A stretch of 26,972 nucleotides of DNA from a virus: the IMG/VR virus record IMGVR_UViG_3300037069_001505, positions 1 to 26,972 of that record. One strand, 5' to 3'. Every line of letters begins with the position of its first letter. Positions within the stretch are counted from its first letter, which is position 1. The notes under the pieces were generated by a model. It saw nothing but the letters and a program-made list of their open reading frames with translations. It searched no databases and was not told the DNA's origin. The position numbers and the translations under genes are program-made. Positions 16,468-22,167 of the stretch are shown here, piece after piece.

Positions 16468-16848
16468 CTATCGTTTGTTGGATAAATCGAAGCCCCTGGG
16501 GTCGCCAGGGAGTATCAGCTCCTTCTCAAGCTCAGCGCGCTTCTCACGCCGCCGCGCGTCGCGGAGATTCTGCAGTCTCTCCTTCACGTCGGCGCACTCG
16601 CGGGCCAGCACTGCGTTGGCCCCGAGTAATTCTTTGATCCGCGCATCCTGCTTCTTGCAGGTCTGCCGATATCCCTCGAGCTGCGTGCCGTAGGTACGGA
16701 ACGTCTCGGTGGTCATGACTACGATGCTGTCACCATGCGGATCCACGGTGCCGTAGTAATTGCCGTGGATCGCGCGTCCCTGCGGCCAAGTCTTAGTTGG
16801 TTCCGGACTGGTCGGTGAGGGCTGTGGCGTCGATGGTAACTCGCTCAT
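16468..16848 (-). CDS. coiled-coil phage protein, 126 aa
   Basis: I chose ATG 16848 (MSELPSTPQP), with GGTGA eight bases before it. An upstream GTG/ATG pair at 16860/16857 is possible. It overlaps the end of the probable small terminase by 56 bases. A Pro-rich start and a short beta section (GRAIHGNYYGTVDPHGDSIVVMTTETF) precede a long helix (LEGYRQTCKKQDARIKELLGANAVLARECADVKERLQNLRDARRREKRAELEKEL). It looks like a leucine-zipper-type oligomeriser. Function unknown. Confidence 0.65.
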   Translation of the reverse strand: MSELPSTPQPSPTSPEPTKTWPQGRAIHGNYYGTVDPHGDSIVVMTTETFRTYGTQLEGYRQTCKKQDARIKELLGANAVLARECADVKERLQNLRDARRREKRAELEKELILPGDPRGFDLSNKR

Positions 16849-17281
16849 TTGGTGCATCACCCATGATGATATTGACCTTAAAACTACCGGGCGCGGCGCC
16901 CCCGTCCTTTGCGCGGGGGACGAGATCCGCCGTCTTCATCAGCTTCTCGAACGCCTCGAGTTTGGCCGCGGCGGTCATGTTCTCGCTTTTGATGATCGCA
17001 AATATATCCAGCAGGCTGTCCTCCACCAGGAACGCTGCTTTCAGCCGCACGCGCTGCTGCACGTTCAGATCCGACTTCCAGAGGTTCTTGGCCTCGCGTA
17101 TGGCCTGCCGGAACATCGGATCCTTGAGCTTGCCCCTGAACTGTGCGGGCGTCAGCGCATAGCGGGTCAGGAGGTCTTTGACCGGAGTGATCTCCGCCGC
17201 CAGCTCCCACGCAAGCCGCCCGTCGGTCTGGCTGATCGCCTCCCCGCCGCCGATCTCCGGTACTGGAAGTCCTTCTTGCAT
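16793..17281 (-). CDS. probable terminase small subunit
   Basis: A 162-residue protein with ATG at 17281; an in-frame TGA lies five codons upstream, so the start cannot move far. Residues 20-75 look like a helix-turn-helix (LAWELAAEITPVKDLLTRYALTPAQFRGKLKDPMFRQAIREAKNLW). They are followed by helices for oligomerisation (QRVRLKAAFLVEDSLLDIFAIIKSENMTAAAKLEAFEKLMKTADL) and a short beta tail (GSFKVNIIMGDAPNERVTIDA). This plan, size and location before the large terminase fit a TerS. The assignment rests on plan and synteny. Confidence 0.65.
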   Translation of the reverse strand: MQEGLPVPEIGGGEAISQTDGRLAWELAAEITPVKDLLTRYALTPAQFRGKLKDPMFRQAIREAKNLWKSDLNVQQRVRLKAAFLVEDSLLDIFAIIKSENMTAAAKLEAFEKLMKTADLVPRAKDGGAAPGSFKVNIIMGDAPNERVTIDATALTDQSGTN

Positions 17282-17360
17282 AGTATCCCACGGTCAATAA
17301 ATCCACGATCTTCATCACAGCCCAGAGCGCGACCAGCGCGCACAGGACCAGCAGCTTCAC
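16884..17360 (-). CDS. possible overlapping small membrane protein
   Basis: A GTG at 17360 overlaps the stop of the 42-residue gene (GTGA). It opens a frame starting VKLLVLCALVALWAVMKIVD, a convincing single membrane helix, then basic YYARRTSSTGDRRRGGDQPDRR. The frame does not stop until 16884, so about 400 bases would overlap the small terminase in another frame. The N-terminal 26 residues lie in otherwise unused DNA. Either a real overlapping membrane protein or a decayed gene; the long overlapped tail looks non-native. Confidence 0.3.
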   Translation of the reverse strand: MKLLVLCALVALWAVMKIVDLLTVGYYARRTSSTGDRRRGGDQPDRRAACVGAGGGDHSGQRPPDPLCADARTVQGQAQGSDVPAGHTRGQEPLEVGSERAAARAAESSVPGGGQPAGYICDHQKREHDRRGQTRGVREADEDGGSRPPRKGRGRRAR

Positions 17361-17485
17361 TCGCACGGTGTGCTCGTCCCTACCCGCTCGAGCTCCACCA
17401 GAATATCGCGCGCCGCGCCCCACTTGCGCGCCCGCATGGCAATCCAAAAGCGATTCCAGAGGACGAGTCGATTCTGCAGGGTCAT
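17357..17485 (-). CDS. microprotein, 42 aa
   Basis: ATG at 17485 overlaps the stop of the ribbon-helix-helix gene (ATGA), giving a 42-residue product, MTLQNRLVLWNRFWIAMRAR then KWGAARDILVELERVGTSTPCE. It is basic, Trp-rich and probably helical. Its stop overlaps a GTG in the next frame. Chained overlaps on both sides argue that it is translated. Function unknown. Confidence 0.5.
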   Translation of the reverse strand: MTLQNRLVLWNRFWIAMRARKWGAARDILVELERVGTSTPCE

Positions 17486-17679
17486 CGGACCAGCTTCTTG
17501 AGTTCCACTGATTCCTGCACGACCTTGCCGCCTTCTTTCAAAACAAATTCACGGCACGCCACACGAATAAGCTCCGAGTAGGTCGTGCCGCGCGCAGCCG
17601 CGATCACTCGCAAGCCCTCGAGGATCCGGTCATCGAAGTACGTGTTGACCTTCGTCTTGCCTGAGCCCGCGCGTGTCAT
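17482..17679 (-). CDS. ribbon-helix-helix DNA-binding protein, 65 aa
   Basis: The product has the classic Arc/CopG plan: a short strand (KVNTYFDD), helix A (ILEGLRVIAAARG), the turn TTYSE and helix B (LIRVACREFVLKE), then a charged helical tail. Dimers of this fold insert the strand into the DNA major groove. Linked by ATGA overlaps to both neighbours. It could repress the early minus-strand promoter region or assist packaging-site recognition. Confidence 0.75.
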   Translation of the reverse strand: MTRAGSGKTKVNTYFDDRILEGLRVIAAARGTTYSELIRVACREFVLKEGGKVVQESVELKKLVR

Positions 17680-17870
17680 GGGACTTGGTCGGGTCCGTTG
17701 TCATCGCCGAGGATCCGGTTCCACTTCGCCAGGATCGCCTCGAGCTGTTCGGCCAGCCGCTCGCGCGCCGGCTTCAACTCACCGCGTGCGATGCGACGCT
17801 TCAACTCGATGACTTCTCGAGTGTCGAGCGTGTTCGGGAGCGGGAGGCGGCGGCGCTGGACGTTGGACAT
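17676..17870 (-). CDS. small helical phage protein, 64 aa
   Basis: ATG at 17870 with AGAAGG close upstream; its stop overlaps the start of the ribbon-helix-helix gene. A basic N-terminus (MSNVQRRRLPLPN) precedes one long charged helix (REVIELKRRIARGELKPARERLAEQLEAILAKWNRILG). It may pair with the adjacent DNA-binding protein. No family is recognised. Confidence 0.6.
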   Translation of the reverse strand: MSNVQRRRLPLPNTLDTREVIELKRRIARGELKPARERLAEQLEAILAKWNRILGDDNGPDQVP

Positions 17871-17909
17871 GAACCTTCTGCGCGGTCCCCATAACGGGTA
17901 GACGAAATC

Positions 17910-18239
17910 TTACACAGTAGCTGGTTCATGGTCAACTTCCTGGGAGGAGCCTCCTGGCAGGAGCTTGCTCATATATGCAGACCAGCCGGCGAGGTCCGCG
18001 GCCTGCATCCCGTTCGGCACGTGCAGATGCACGCCGGTCTGTTTGTGGACCAGCATGAATTGCAGTGGTCCGGATGGATAGCTCACCCCGGTGAGCTCGA
18101 AGCCGCACAGATGGATCAAGGCCAGTATGGCGTCGCCGTCAGGGGATACGATCTTGCAGACACTGCGCGGGCTGAGCATGAAGTCCCCGGCCTCGCCATC
18201 GCGATCACGCCGGTACGCTTTCATTTCCACGAAGCTCAC
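17910..18239 (-). CDS. phage protein of unknown function, 109 aa
   Basis: I chose GTG 18239 (VSFVEMKAYRRD), because a G-rich AGGGGGG lies seven bases upstream. ATG 18224 would give 104 residues. The start overlaps the end of the upstream gene. The sequence is mixed alpha-beta: DFMLSPRSVCKIVSPDGDAILALIHLCGFELTG, then GPLQFMLVHKQTGVHLHVPNGMQAADLAGWSAYMSKLLPG. The 'HLHVPNGM' strand is the most distinctive block. No family is recognised. Confidence 0.6.
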   Translation of the reverse strand: MSFVEMKAYRRDRDGEAGDFMLSPRSVCKIVSPDGDAILALIHLCGFELTGVSYPSGPLQFMLVHKQTGVHLHVPNGMQAADLAGWSAYMSKLLPGGSSQEVDHEPATV

Positions 18240-18792
18240 AGGTGTGCCCCCCTCTGGCCGCCATGTACATCTGCCAGAACTCGAGCGGTTTGTCCAGCAT
18301 GTCAGACGGTATCTCGAACGACCACACGCTGAGCTTGCGCACGAAGTACGCGCAGCCGCGGCGCGGTCTGTCAATAGTAACTACCTCGGCACCAAGGAGC
18401 GATAGGAACGCTGCTACGCCCGTCTCGGCCGTGACGCCTATGATAGGACCTGGGCGCGCGGTGTCATAGGAATTGAAAGTTGTCGGGCAGCTCTTGGCGA
18501 TCTCGAGAAAAAGCGTTCGCTCCAACGGCTCGAACAGATGGATCATGCGATCAACGAGACCACGGCCGCGCTCGCCAAAGTACTCCAGATCCAGTCTGCC
18601 ATCCACGTTGTAGTTGGTAGGGACGTGCTTGACGCGCACCAAATAATCCATGGTATGCACATCAACCATCGCATCGACTTTGAAATCAGGCCCAAAAAAT
18701 TCCTGGCCCGCACGGGCGAGGCGGGCGCGCAGCTCAGGCAGTAGATCTTTTTCCTGCGGTCCCATGTATTTGTCCAGCGCTTCAAAGGCCAT
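18205..18792 (-). CDS. phage protein of unknown function, 195 aa
   Basis: ATG at 18792 (MAFEALDKYMGP) overlaps the preceding stop region; a TTG four codons upstream is less likely. Helical start (DLLPELRARLARAGQEFFG), then alternating strands (FKVDAMVDVHTMDYLVRVKHVP, GRLDLEYFGERGRGLVDRMIHLFEPLERTLFLEIAKSCP). Next is RPGPIIGVTAETGVAAFLSLLGAEVVTIDRPRRGCAYFVRKLSVWSFEIPS. The layout suggests a compact alpha-beta enzyme or binding fold, but I cannot place it. It probably forms a unit with the 109-residue gene that follows. Confidence 0.65.
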   Translation of the reverse strand: MAFEALDKYMGPQEKDLLPELRARLARAGQEFFGPDFKVDAMVDVHTMDYLVRVKHVPTNYNVDGRLDLEYFGERGRGLVDRMIHLFEPLERTLFLEIAKSCPTTFNSYDTARPGPIIGVTAETGVAAFLSLLGAEVVTIDRPRRGCAYFVRKLSVWSFEIPSDMLDKPLEFWQMYMAARGGHTCELRGNESVPA

Positions 18793-19036
18793 GGAGTTTT
18801 TCAATCCAGTCTTCGATCGAAGCAGCCATGTGCAGGCTCAGCACGTCCTCGTGTGAGTTGGCACCGGGGTGCGGGCTTCTGGAGCGCGAGAGCAGGCAGC
18901 GGCGCGACTCGCGATAGCCTTCCAGATCGTAACCAACTATTTCCCAGCCATACAGCGCGCAGAGATTGCGTTGCTCTTGAGTGGGCTCGATGTGATCGGG
19001 GTCGCCCGGTTTGGAAGCAAAGCGGTTGATCGCCAT
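18782..19036 (-). CDS. small phage protein, 84 aa, first gene of the leftward operon
   Basis: ATG at 19036, first minus-strand gene next to the divergent spacer, with only a weak ribosome site. The sequence has HIEPTQEQRNLCALYGWEIVGYDLEGYRESRRCLLSRSRSPH and a C-terminal helix MAASIEDWIEKLHGL. Its stop overlaps the next start region. No family is recognised. Confidence 0.6.
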   Translation of the reverse strand: MAINRFASKPGDPDHIEPTQEQRNLCALYGWEIVGYDLEGYRESRRCLLSRSRSPHPGANSHEDVLSLHMAASIEDWIEKLHGL

Positions 19037-19059
19037 AAACGTGATGGTAAGACATTGGG

Positions 19060-19074
19060 TATAGAATGTCTATA
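19060..19074. promoter_or_regulatory. operator-like palindrome TATAGAATGTCTATA
   Basis: Six-base perfect arms (TATAGA, TCTATA) around ATG lie 24 bases before the first leftward gene, where a promoter would be expected. The spacing and symmetry fit a dimeric repressor site, perhaps for the ribbon-helix-helix protein of the same operon. Binding is inference. Confidence 0.4.
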
Positions 19075-19515
19075 TGGTGTTACGGGCTAAAAATTATGCG
19101 GGCGACAGATAGCGCGGAGCGCCGGGGGGTGCCGGCTTGTCCAGGTACCCTAGGTCTTATGTCGCATAGCAGCCGCGATTAAACATAATGGCTGGGAATT
19201 CCCTATGGTTGCGAGTGCTGCAGCATGAGGTACCAGACTCGCAAGGGTACGCGGGGTTGTCACAGCCCGCCGCGCCGGCTCCGAGTCCGCTCGCCTCACA
19301 AGGTTGTGGACAAGGTCGCTGGCGACTACAACGGCGAAGTGCGTTCGGCAACCTTGACATGAGTGGTCGCGGGTAATTCCCGTGATAGGCAGAAAGTCCA
19401 CTCACCGCTGTGCAGATCCTGCGCGAAAGCGCGAAAGAGCCAGCCTAGGCCACGGCCGCAGCGTTGCTGTCCCGTAGTGTCCTAGGCACGATGAAAATCA
19501 AGAGGCAATAAAAAC

Positions 19516-19544
19516 AGGGTTAAGCATTCCGCACAGCCCGTGCC
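19516..19544 (+). repeat. left arm of a 29-bp inverted repeat
   Basis: Starts AGGGTTAAGCATTCCGCACA and ends GCCCGTGCC. Its reverse complement matches 19963-19991 at 26 of 29 bases. It lies just before the ribosome site of the 28-residue gene. Confidence 0.85.
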
Positions 19545-19557
19545 AAAGGAGCTAATC

Positions 19558-19644
19558 ATGTTCAAGGTATTTAGTTGGCTGGATCTAGCAATCTTTGGCG
19601 TCGCGATTCTTTCGGCCGTGTGCATCTTTGCATGCGTCCGCTAA
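19558..19644 (+). CDS. membrane microprotein, 28 aa
   Basis: MFKVFSWLDLAIFGVAILSA then VCIFACVR: almost the whole peptide is one hydrophobic helix with a short basic end. AAAGGAG six bases before the ATG is a near-perfect ribosome site, which makes translation likely despite the size. It is the first gene right of the divergent spacer. A membrane-acting peptide (holin-like, toxin-like or host-modulating) is possible; no family is recognised. Confidence 0.6.
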   Translation: MFKVFSWLDLAIFGVAILSAVCIFACVR

Positions 19645-19814
19645 TCGTCATTCACGGCCGCGCGGTGAAGCGCATCGGCAATCGCTATTTCGCAGTGCAG
19701 ATTCGCCCGCCAGTGCTGGCGGATCGAATCCACGCTGCGCAGCGCGTGTCCGGTCGCTACGATCGCATTCTCACCACGCACAAGACAGCGCGTGTAATTA
19801 AGAACTATCGGTGA
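19632..19814 (+). CDS. small basic phage protein, 60 aa
   Basis: I chose ATG 19632 (MRPLIVIHGRAVKRIGNRYF), which overlaps the end of the 28-residue gene by 13 bases; upstream in-frame codons lie inside that gene. Short beta start, then the basic helical part RPPVLADRIHAAQRVSGRYDRILTTHKTARVIKNYR. Possibly nucleic-acid binding, by charge only. Confidence 0.5.
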   Translation: MRPLIVIHGRAVKRIGNRYFAVQIRPPVLADRIHAAQRVSGRYDRILTTHKTARVIKNYR

Positions 19815-19819
19815 GCCGC

Positions 19820-19957
19820 ATGGACTTACTTACATCATTTGCCAGCGGGCAGGACTTCGCTGTTATCCGCCTAATCAGCGGGCAGCGAATGCTGTTATGG
19901 AATTGGCGACAGCGCACGCACAAGCGTCTGCTGCCGCGCATTTTCAACTGGAAGTAA
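19820..19957 (+). CDS. small basic phage protein, 45 aa
   Basis: ATG 19820 has GGTGAG just upstream. A GTG at 19811 overlapping the previous stop would add three residues. The product MDLLTSFASGQDFAVIRLIS then GQRMLLWNWRQRTHKRLLPR and IFNWK is strongly basic with several Trp residues. It ends just before the right arm of the 29-bp inverted repeat. Function unknown. Confidence 0.5.
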   Translation: MDLLTSFASGQDFAVIRLISGQRMLLWNWRQRTHKRLLPRIFNWK

Positions 19958-19962
19958 AACAC

Positions 19963-19991
19963 GGCGCGGGCTGTGCGGAGTGTTTAACCCT
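19963..19991 (-). repeat. right arm of the 29-bp inverted repeat
   Basis: Inverted copy of 19516-19544 with three mismatches. It lies between the 45-residue gene and the start of the 174-residue gene, in the same relative place before a gene module as the left arm. Confidence 0.85.
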
Positions 19992-20015
19992 ACTAAGCAC
20001 GGAGTTTATATCATC

Positions 20016-20540
20016 ATGAAAATTGCAATCATTCCCGTTGATAAGATCATGGGCCGCATCTCTGAGGTCGCGAGCACTGCCCGCACGTTGGAGTCCGAGG
20101 TCCATGAGATTCTGGTCTCAAGTCTGGATCACATCCGGACATCGGGCGATACGCGCCCCGCCGTGGCGCTCTTGAACGCGATGCCGAAAGGTCAACGCGT
20201 GCAGGGGATGGCACAGTGGCTGCGCCACTTCAGCAATGGCAAGGTGACGCTGCGTCAGGATGCCAACAAGGTCTGGGTGTGTGCCCTCAAAGAGCGCACG
20301 GATGCGGACTTTGACATGGAAGGCGCTGAGGTGACTTCGTATGCGGATCTGACGCAGGAAGCCACGCCCAAGCAGATGGACATCGCGGCCTTCGTCAAGT
20401 CGCTCGAGCGTGTCAGCACGAACGATGCGACCTTGAAAGACGGCAAGCCCAAGGTGACAGCCGACGCGCGGGCGCTCGCAGCCCGTCTGGTGGCCTTCAC
20501 GCGCGACTTGCAGTCCGGGCGCGACGTGGTCGCTGCCTAA
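20016..20540 (+). CDS. phage protein, probable early function, 174 aa
   Basis: I chose ATG 20016 (MKIAIIPVDKIMGRIS); a GTG at 19980 lies inside the inverted repeat. Helical N-terminus, then HIRTSGDTRPAVALLNAMPKGQRVQGMAQWLRHFSNGKVTLRQDANKVWVCALKERT, and a C-terminal helical pair (MDIAAFVKSLERV, ARALAARLVAFTRDLQSG). The 'ALLNAMPKGxRxxxMAxWLxHF' block recurs, from memory, in small proteins near replication genes of podophages and siphophages. No activity is established that I know of. Confidence 0.65.
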   Translation: MKIAIIPVDKIMGRISEVASTARTLESEVHEILVSSLDHIRTSGDTRPAVALLNAMPKGQRVQGMAQWLRHFSNGKVTLRQDANKVWVCALKERTDADFDMEGAEVTSYADLTQEATPKQMDIAAFVKSLERVSTNDATLKDGKPKVTADARALAARLVAFTRDLQSGRDVVAA

Positions 20541-20562
20541 GTTCTAGGCAAGCGCTAACCCT

Positions 20563-20596
20563 GTTCAGCCCGCTGGGATCTCCTGGCGGGCTGAAC
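20563..20596 (+). terminator. strong hairpin after the 174-residue gene
   Basis: GTTCAGCCCGC (20563-20573) and GCGGGCTGAAC (20586-20596) form a perfect 11-base stem around 12 bases, 22 bases after the stop codon. There is no T-run, so it is a terminator only by position. Confidence 0.5.
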
Positions 20597-20597
20597 G

Positions 20598-20639
20598 GGC
20601 TATGACATGTCCCCAGACTTCTGGGGACATGTCATAGCC
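20598..20639. repeat. 19-bp perfect inverted repeat with four-base loop
   Basis: GGCTATGACATGTCCCCAG and its exact reverse complement flank ACTT. It follows the previous hairpin by one base, so two strong stems stand in tandem. No T-run follows on either strand. It may be a bidirectional terminator, an origin structure or a recombination/protein site. Confidence 0.85.
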
Positions 20640-20718
20640 TGGTTCTGTCCAGATGAGAATCATTCGCATGTCAAATTAGGACATGGCATGGCAGAGCCTC
20701 GGCAAGGTCAGCCCTCTC

Positions 20719-20759
20719 TATATATATATATATATTATATAGTTAGTTAGTAGTAGTAG
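20719..20759. repeat. TA / TTAG / TAG microsatellite chain
   Basis: (TA)8 at 20719-20734 runs into TTATATAG, two to three TTAG units and three TAG units. The 41-base tract is almost free of C and stands out from the GC-rich surroundings. Such tracts melt easily and are prone to slippage. Confidence 0.9.
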
Positions 20760-20939
20760 GGGTACCTGGATTTATTGGCACGCTGTTTGGTGAAAACAAG
20801 AGCGGGTAGTCGGACCTGACACGGGACCGACGGGCTCGACCGCGCAGCCCGTCCAGTGTCCAAAATCGACGCCCCCGACTCCCCCGTGTTTGGTCAATTA
20901 GTGACCCAATACGTCCAGGTACTCCCACTAGCACTGTCT

Positions 20940-20972
20940 AAGTGTCTGAGGACACTCTACATCCAGACACTT
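20940..20972. repeat. nested GTGTC/GACAC inverted repeats
   Basis: AAGTGTCTG (20940-20948) and CAGACACTT (20964-20972) are perfect inverted arms. Inside them AGTGTC and GACACT (20941-20956) form a second, competing hairpin. Alternative pairing or multiple half-sites for a dimeric binder are both possible. Confidence 0.7.
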
Positions 20973-21009
20973 GATACCTTGGCGACGCTCTGCCAACGCA
21001 TGTCATGAT

Positions 21010-21039
21010 TTGACGACTCAGTGCCTCCAGTACTTTACT
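21010..21039 (+). promoter_or_regulatory. candidate promoter for the 21109-23866 operon
   Basis: TTGACG (21010-21015), 18 bases, then TTTACT (21034-21039). The -35 is good and the -10 moderate. An ATAACGT/ACGTTAT inverted repeat at 21056-21075, just downstream of the expected start site, could be its operator. Confidence 0.35.
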
Positions 21040-21108
21040 CGACGCTGATTCGATGATAACGTAGATAGACGTTATGCGCACATTAAGCGCGAGTAAGGAC
21101 GCAGTACT

Positions 21109-21597
21109 ATGACTGACACCTGTATTATCGTAGAGCGAGTCGGCGAGCGCCGACGCATCTGGGTCAAGACCCCTAACACCAAGAAGCCTCTCAAGGTCTG
21201 GTGTGACGAGCATCGCGTCGGCTATCAGTCGCTCTGGGCACGCTTGGCCGACCTGCGACCGGGCATCTATTTCGAGGAATTCACACGGGCTCTGCGGGCT
21301 ATGGCCAAGACCGTGAGGATAAGGCGTGAGCGGGAGGCCATCAAAGCGGCCGAACCCAAGCTCAAGCCGGTCATGACAGCGTACCAGCGGACCCGATTCG
21401 AGAGGATCGAGGTCGCGCTGGCCGAGCTAAGAGCATCTTTCATCCCCGGTGCCGAGAACGGTCCCGTGGAGCGCGAGCCCGCGCAGCACGCGGGAGCACC
21501 AACGGAGATCCCACCCCATGAAGACAACGCTACGTGCCACGTTGGTGGCAACAGCGGTGGCGAGCTCGCTAACGGGCTGCGCGACGCTGTATCCTAG
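21109..21597 (+). CDS. phage protein of unknown function, 162 aa
   Basis: ATG at 21109 with AAGGA upstream; first gene of the operon. The N-terminal part (MTDTCIIVERVGERRRIWVKTP then KKPLKVWCDEHRVGYQSLWARLADLRPG) contains a helix-turn-helix-like stretch. A basic helix (FTRALRAMAKTVRIRREREAIKA) and a flexible tail follow. The last 80 bases overlap the lipoprotein gene, so the tail may be poorly constrained. DNA binding is possible; no family is recognised. Confidence 0.6.
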   Translation: MTDTCIIVERVGERRRIWVKTPNTKKPLKVWCDEHRVGYQSLWARLADLRPGIYFEEFTRALRAMAKTVRIRREREAIKAAEPKLKPVMTAYQRTRFERIEVALAELRASFIPGAENGPVEREPAQHAGAPTEIPPHEDNATCHVGGNSGGELANGLRDAVS

Positions 21598-21997
21598 CCA
21601 GCCCGGTTCCATCGCGGCCGAGGTCGCGTGGGACGGTCTGGACATCACAGACACTCTGCAGTCAACCCATTTCGCTGATCTGGGGTATGCCCAGCGGCAC
21701 TATATCGGCCATGGGACTGTCATCGGTCCCTATGCCGAGCGCGATCCGCTGGCGATAGCGGTCTACGGTGGCAATCGTCACCCGAGTGCTGGTCAAGTAC
21801 TGATCACCAATGCGCTGCTGATCCCGTTGCATGGGATGGTTTCGTCGTGGTTTGATCGGCACGTGGAGAAGGCAGAGCAGAGCGATAGCGACACACTGGG
21901 CCTCTGGTACGTCGGCAGGATCGCTTGGCACGCGTTGTCAATAGGCTCCAGCGGCGCGAGCGTTGCTGGGAACTTCGCAATAGGACTGAAGCCATGA
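21518..21997 (+). CDS. phage lipoprotein, 159 aa
   Basis: I chose ATG 21518 because it gives a complete lipoprotein signal: MKTTLRATLVATAVASSLTG then C, lipobox SLTGC. GGAG lies upstream. The mature part begins ATLYPSQPGSIAAEVAWDGLDITDTLQSTHF and ends WYVGRIAWHALSIGSSGASVAGNFAIGLKP. From memory, this opening (a helix with AWxxLxxxDxxQT) and this ending (GASVANNxAIG-like) occur in a small lipoprotein family common in phages and prophages. Probably lipid-anchored in the envelope. Superinfection exclusion or host-surface modification is a reasonable but untested role. Confidence 0.8.
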   Translation: MKTTLRATLVATAVASSLTGCATLYPSQPGSIAAEVAWDGLDITDTLQSTHFADLGYAQRHYIGHGTVIGPYAERDPLAIAVYGGNRHPSAGQVLITNALLIPLHGMVSSWFDRHVEKAEQSDSDTLGLWYVGRIAWHALSIGSSGASVAGNFAIGLKP

Positions 21998-22167
21998 GAG
22001 ACGAATGCCAGCACGGCTCGCTGCGCACCAAGTGCGAGATTTGCGAGCGCGATGCTCAGATACAAACATTGCAGGCGGCAATCCGCCGTGCCATCTATCA
22101 CTTGGAGGGTCAGGAATACCTGGACGCGCAGCACGTGCTGCGCCGGGTATTGGACCCAGCACCGTGA
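21994..22167 (+). CDS. small Cys-cluster phage protein, 57 aa
   Basis: ATG 21994 overlaps the lipoprotein stop (ATGA). MRDECQHGSLRTKCEICERD carries Cys at 5, 14 and 17 with a His at 7, a likely zinc-binding knuckle. A helix follows (AQIQTLQAAIRRAIYHLEGQEYLDAQHVLRRVL). From memory, small 'CxHGSLRxKCExC' proteins occur in many phages. Function unknown. Confidence 0.7.
   Translation: MRDECQHGSLRTKCEICERDAQIQTLQAAIRRAIYHLEGQEYLDAQHVLRRVLDPAP

Larger units (their letters stand above)
19037..19557. promoter_or_regulatory. divergent intergenic control region, 521 bp
   Basis: No convincing gene is seen; open frames here on both strands lack family features or ribosome sites. It separates the leftward and rightward blocks, so promoters for both are expected. 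Visible elements are the palindrome at 19060-19074, GGGAATTCCC at 19194-19203, CGGGTAATTCCCG at 19370-19382, a GCGC-GAAA-GCGC hairpin at 19421-19432 and CCTAGG three times. TTGACA at 19354-19359 faces right but has no good -10 at standard spacing. The left arm of a 29-bp inverted repeat lies at its right end. Confidence 0.55.
20541..21108. other. 568-bp non-coding block, candidate origin/control region
   Basis: No gene is supported here. Contents in order: two tandem hairpins (20563-20639), repeated CATGTC/GACATG words (20604-20631, 20667, 20680, 20999), an alternating AT microsatellite (20719-20759), a GACGGGCT/AGCCCGTC hairpin (20829-20853), nested GTGTC/GACAC palindromes (20940-20972) and an ATAACGT/ACGTTAT repeat (21056-21075). 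An AT-rich tract with repeats in a GC-rich genome is typical of replication origins. This is inference. Confidence 0.5.

Noticed and set aside
19150-19405. Two overlapping minus-strand frames of about 82 codons in the divergent spacer
   Set aside because: No ribosome site, no domain signal, and they compete with each other; the region is better explained as regulatory.
20598-20639. Protelomerase-type hairpin telomere site
   Set aside because: The arms are shorter than known sites, there is a four-base spacer, and no protelomerase gene is visible.
20938-21213. 91-codon minus-strand frame across the start of the 162-residue gene
   Set aside because: Opposes a well-initiated gene and covers the palindromic control region; no family features.
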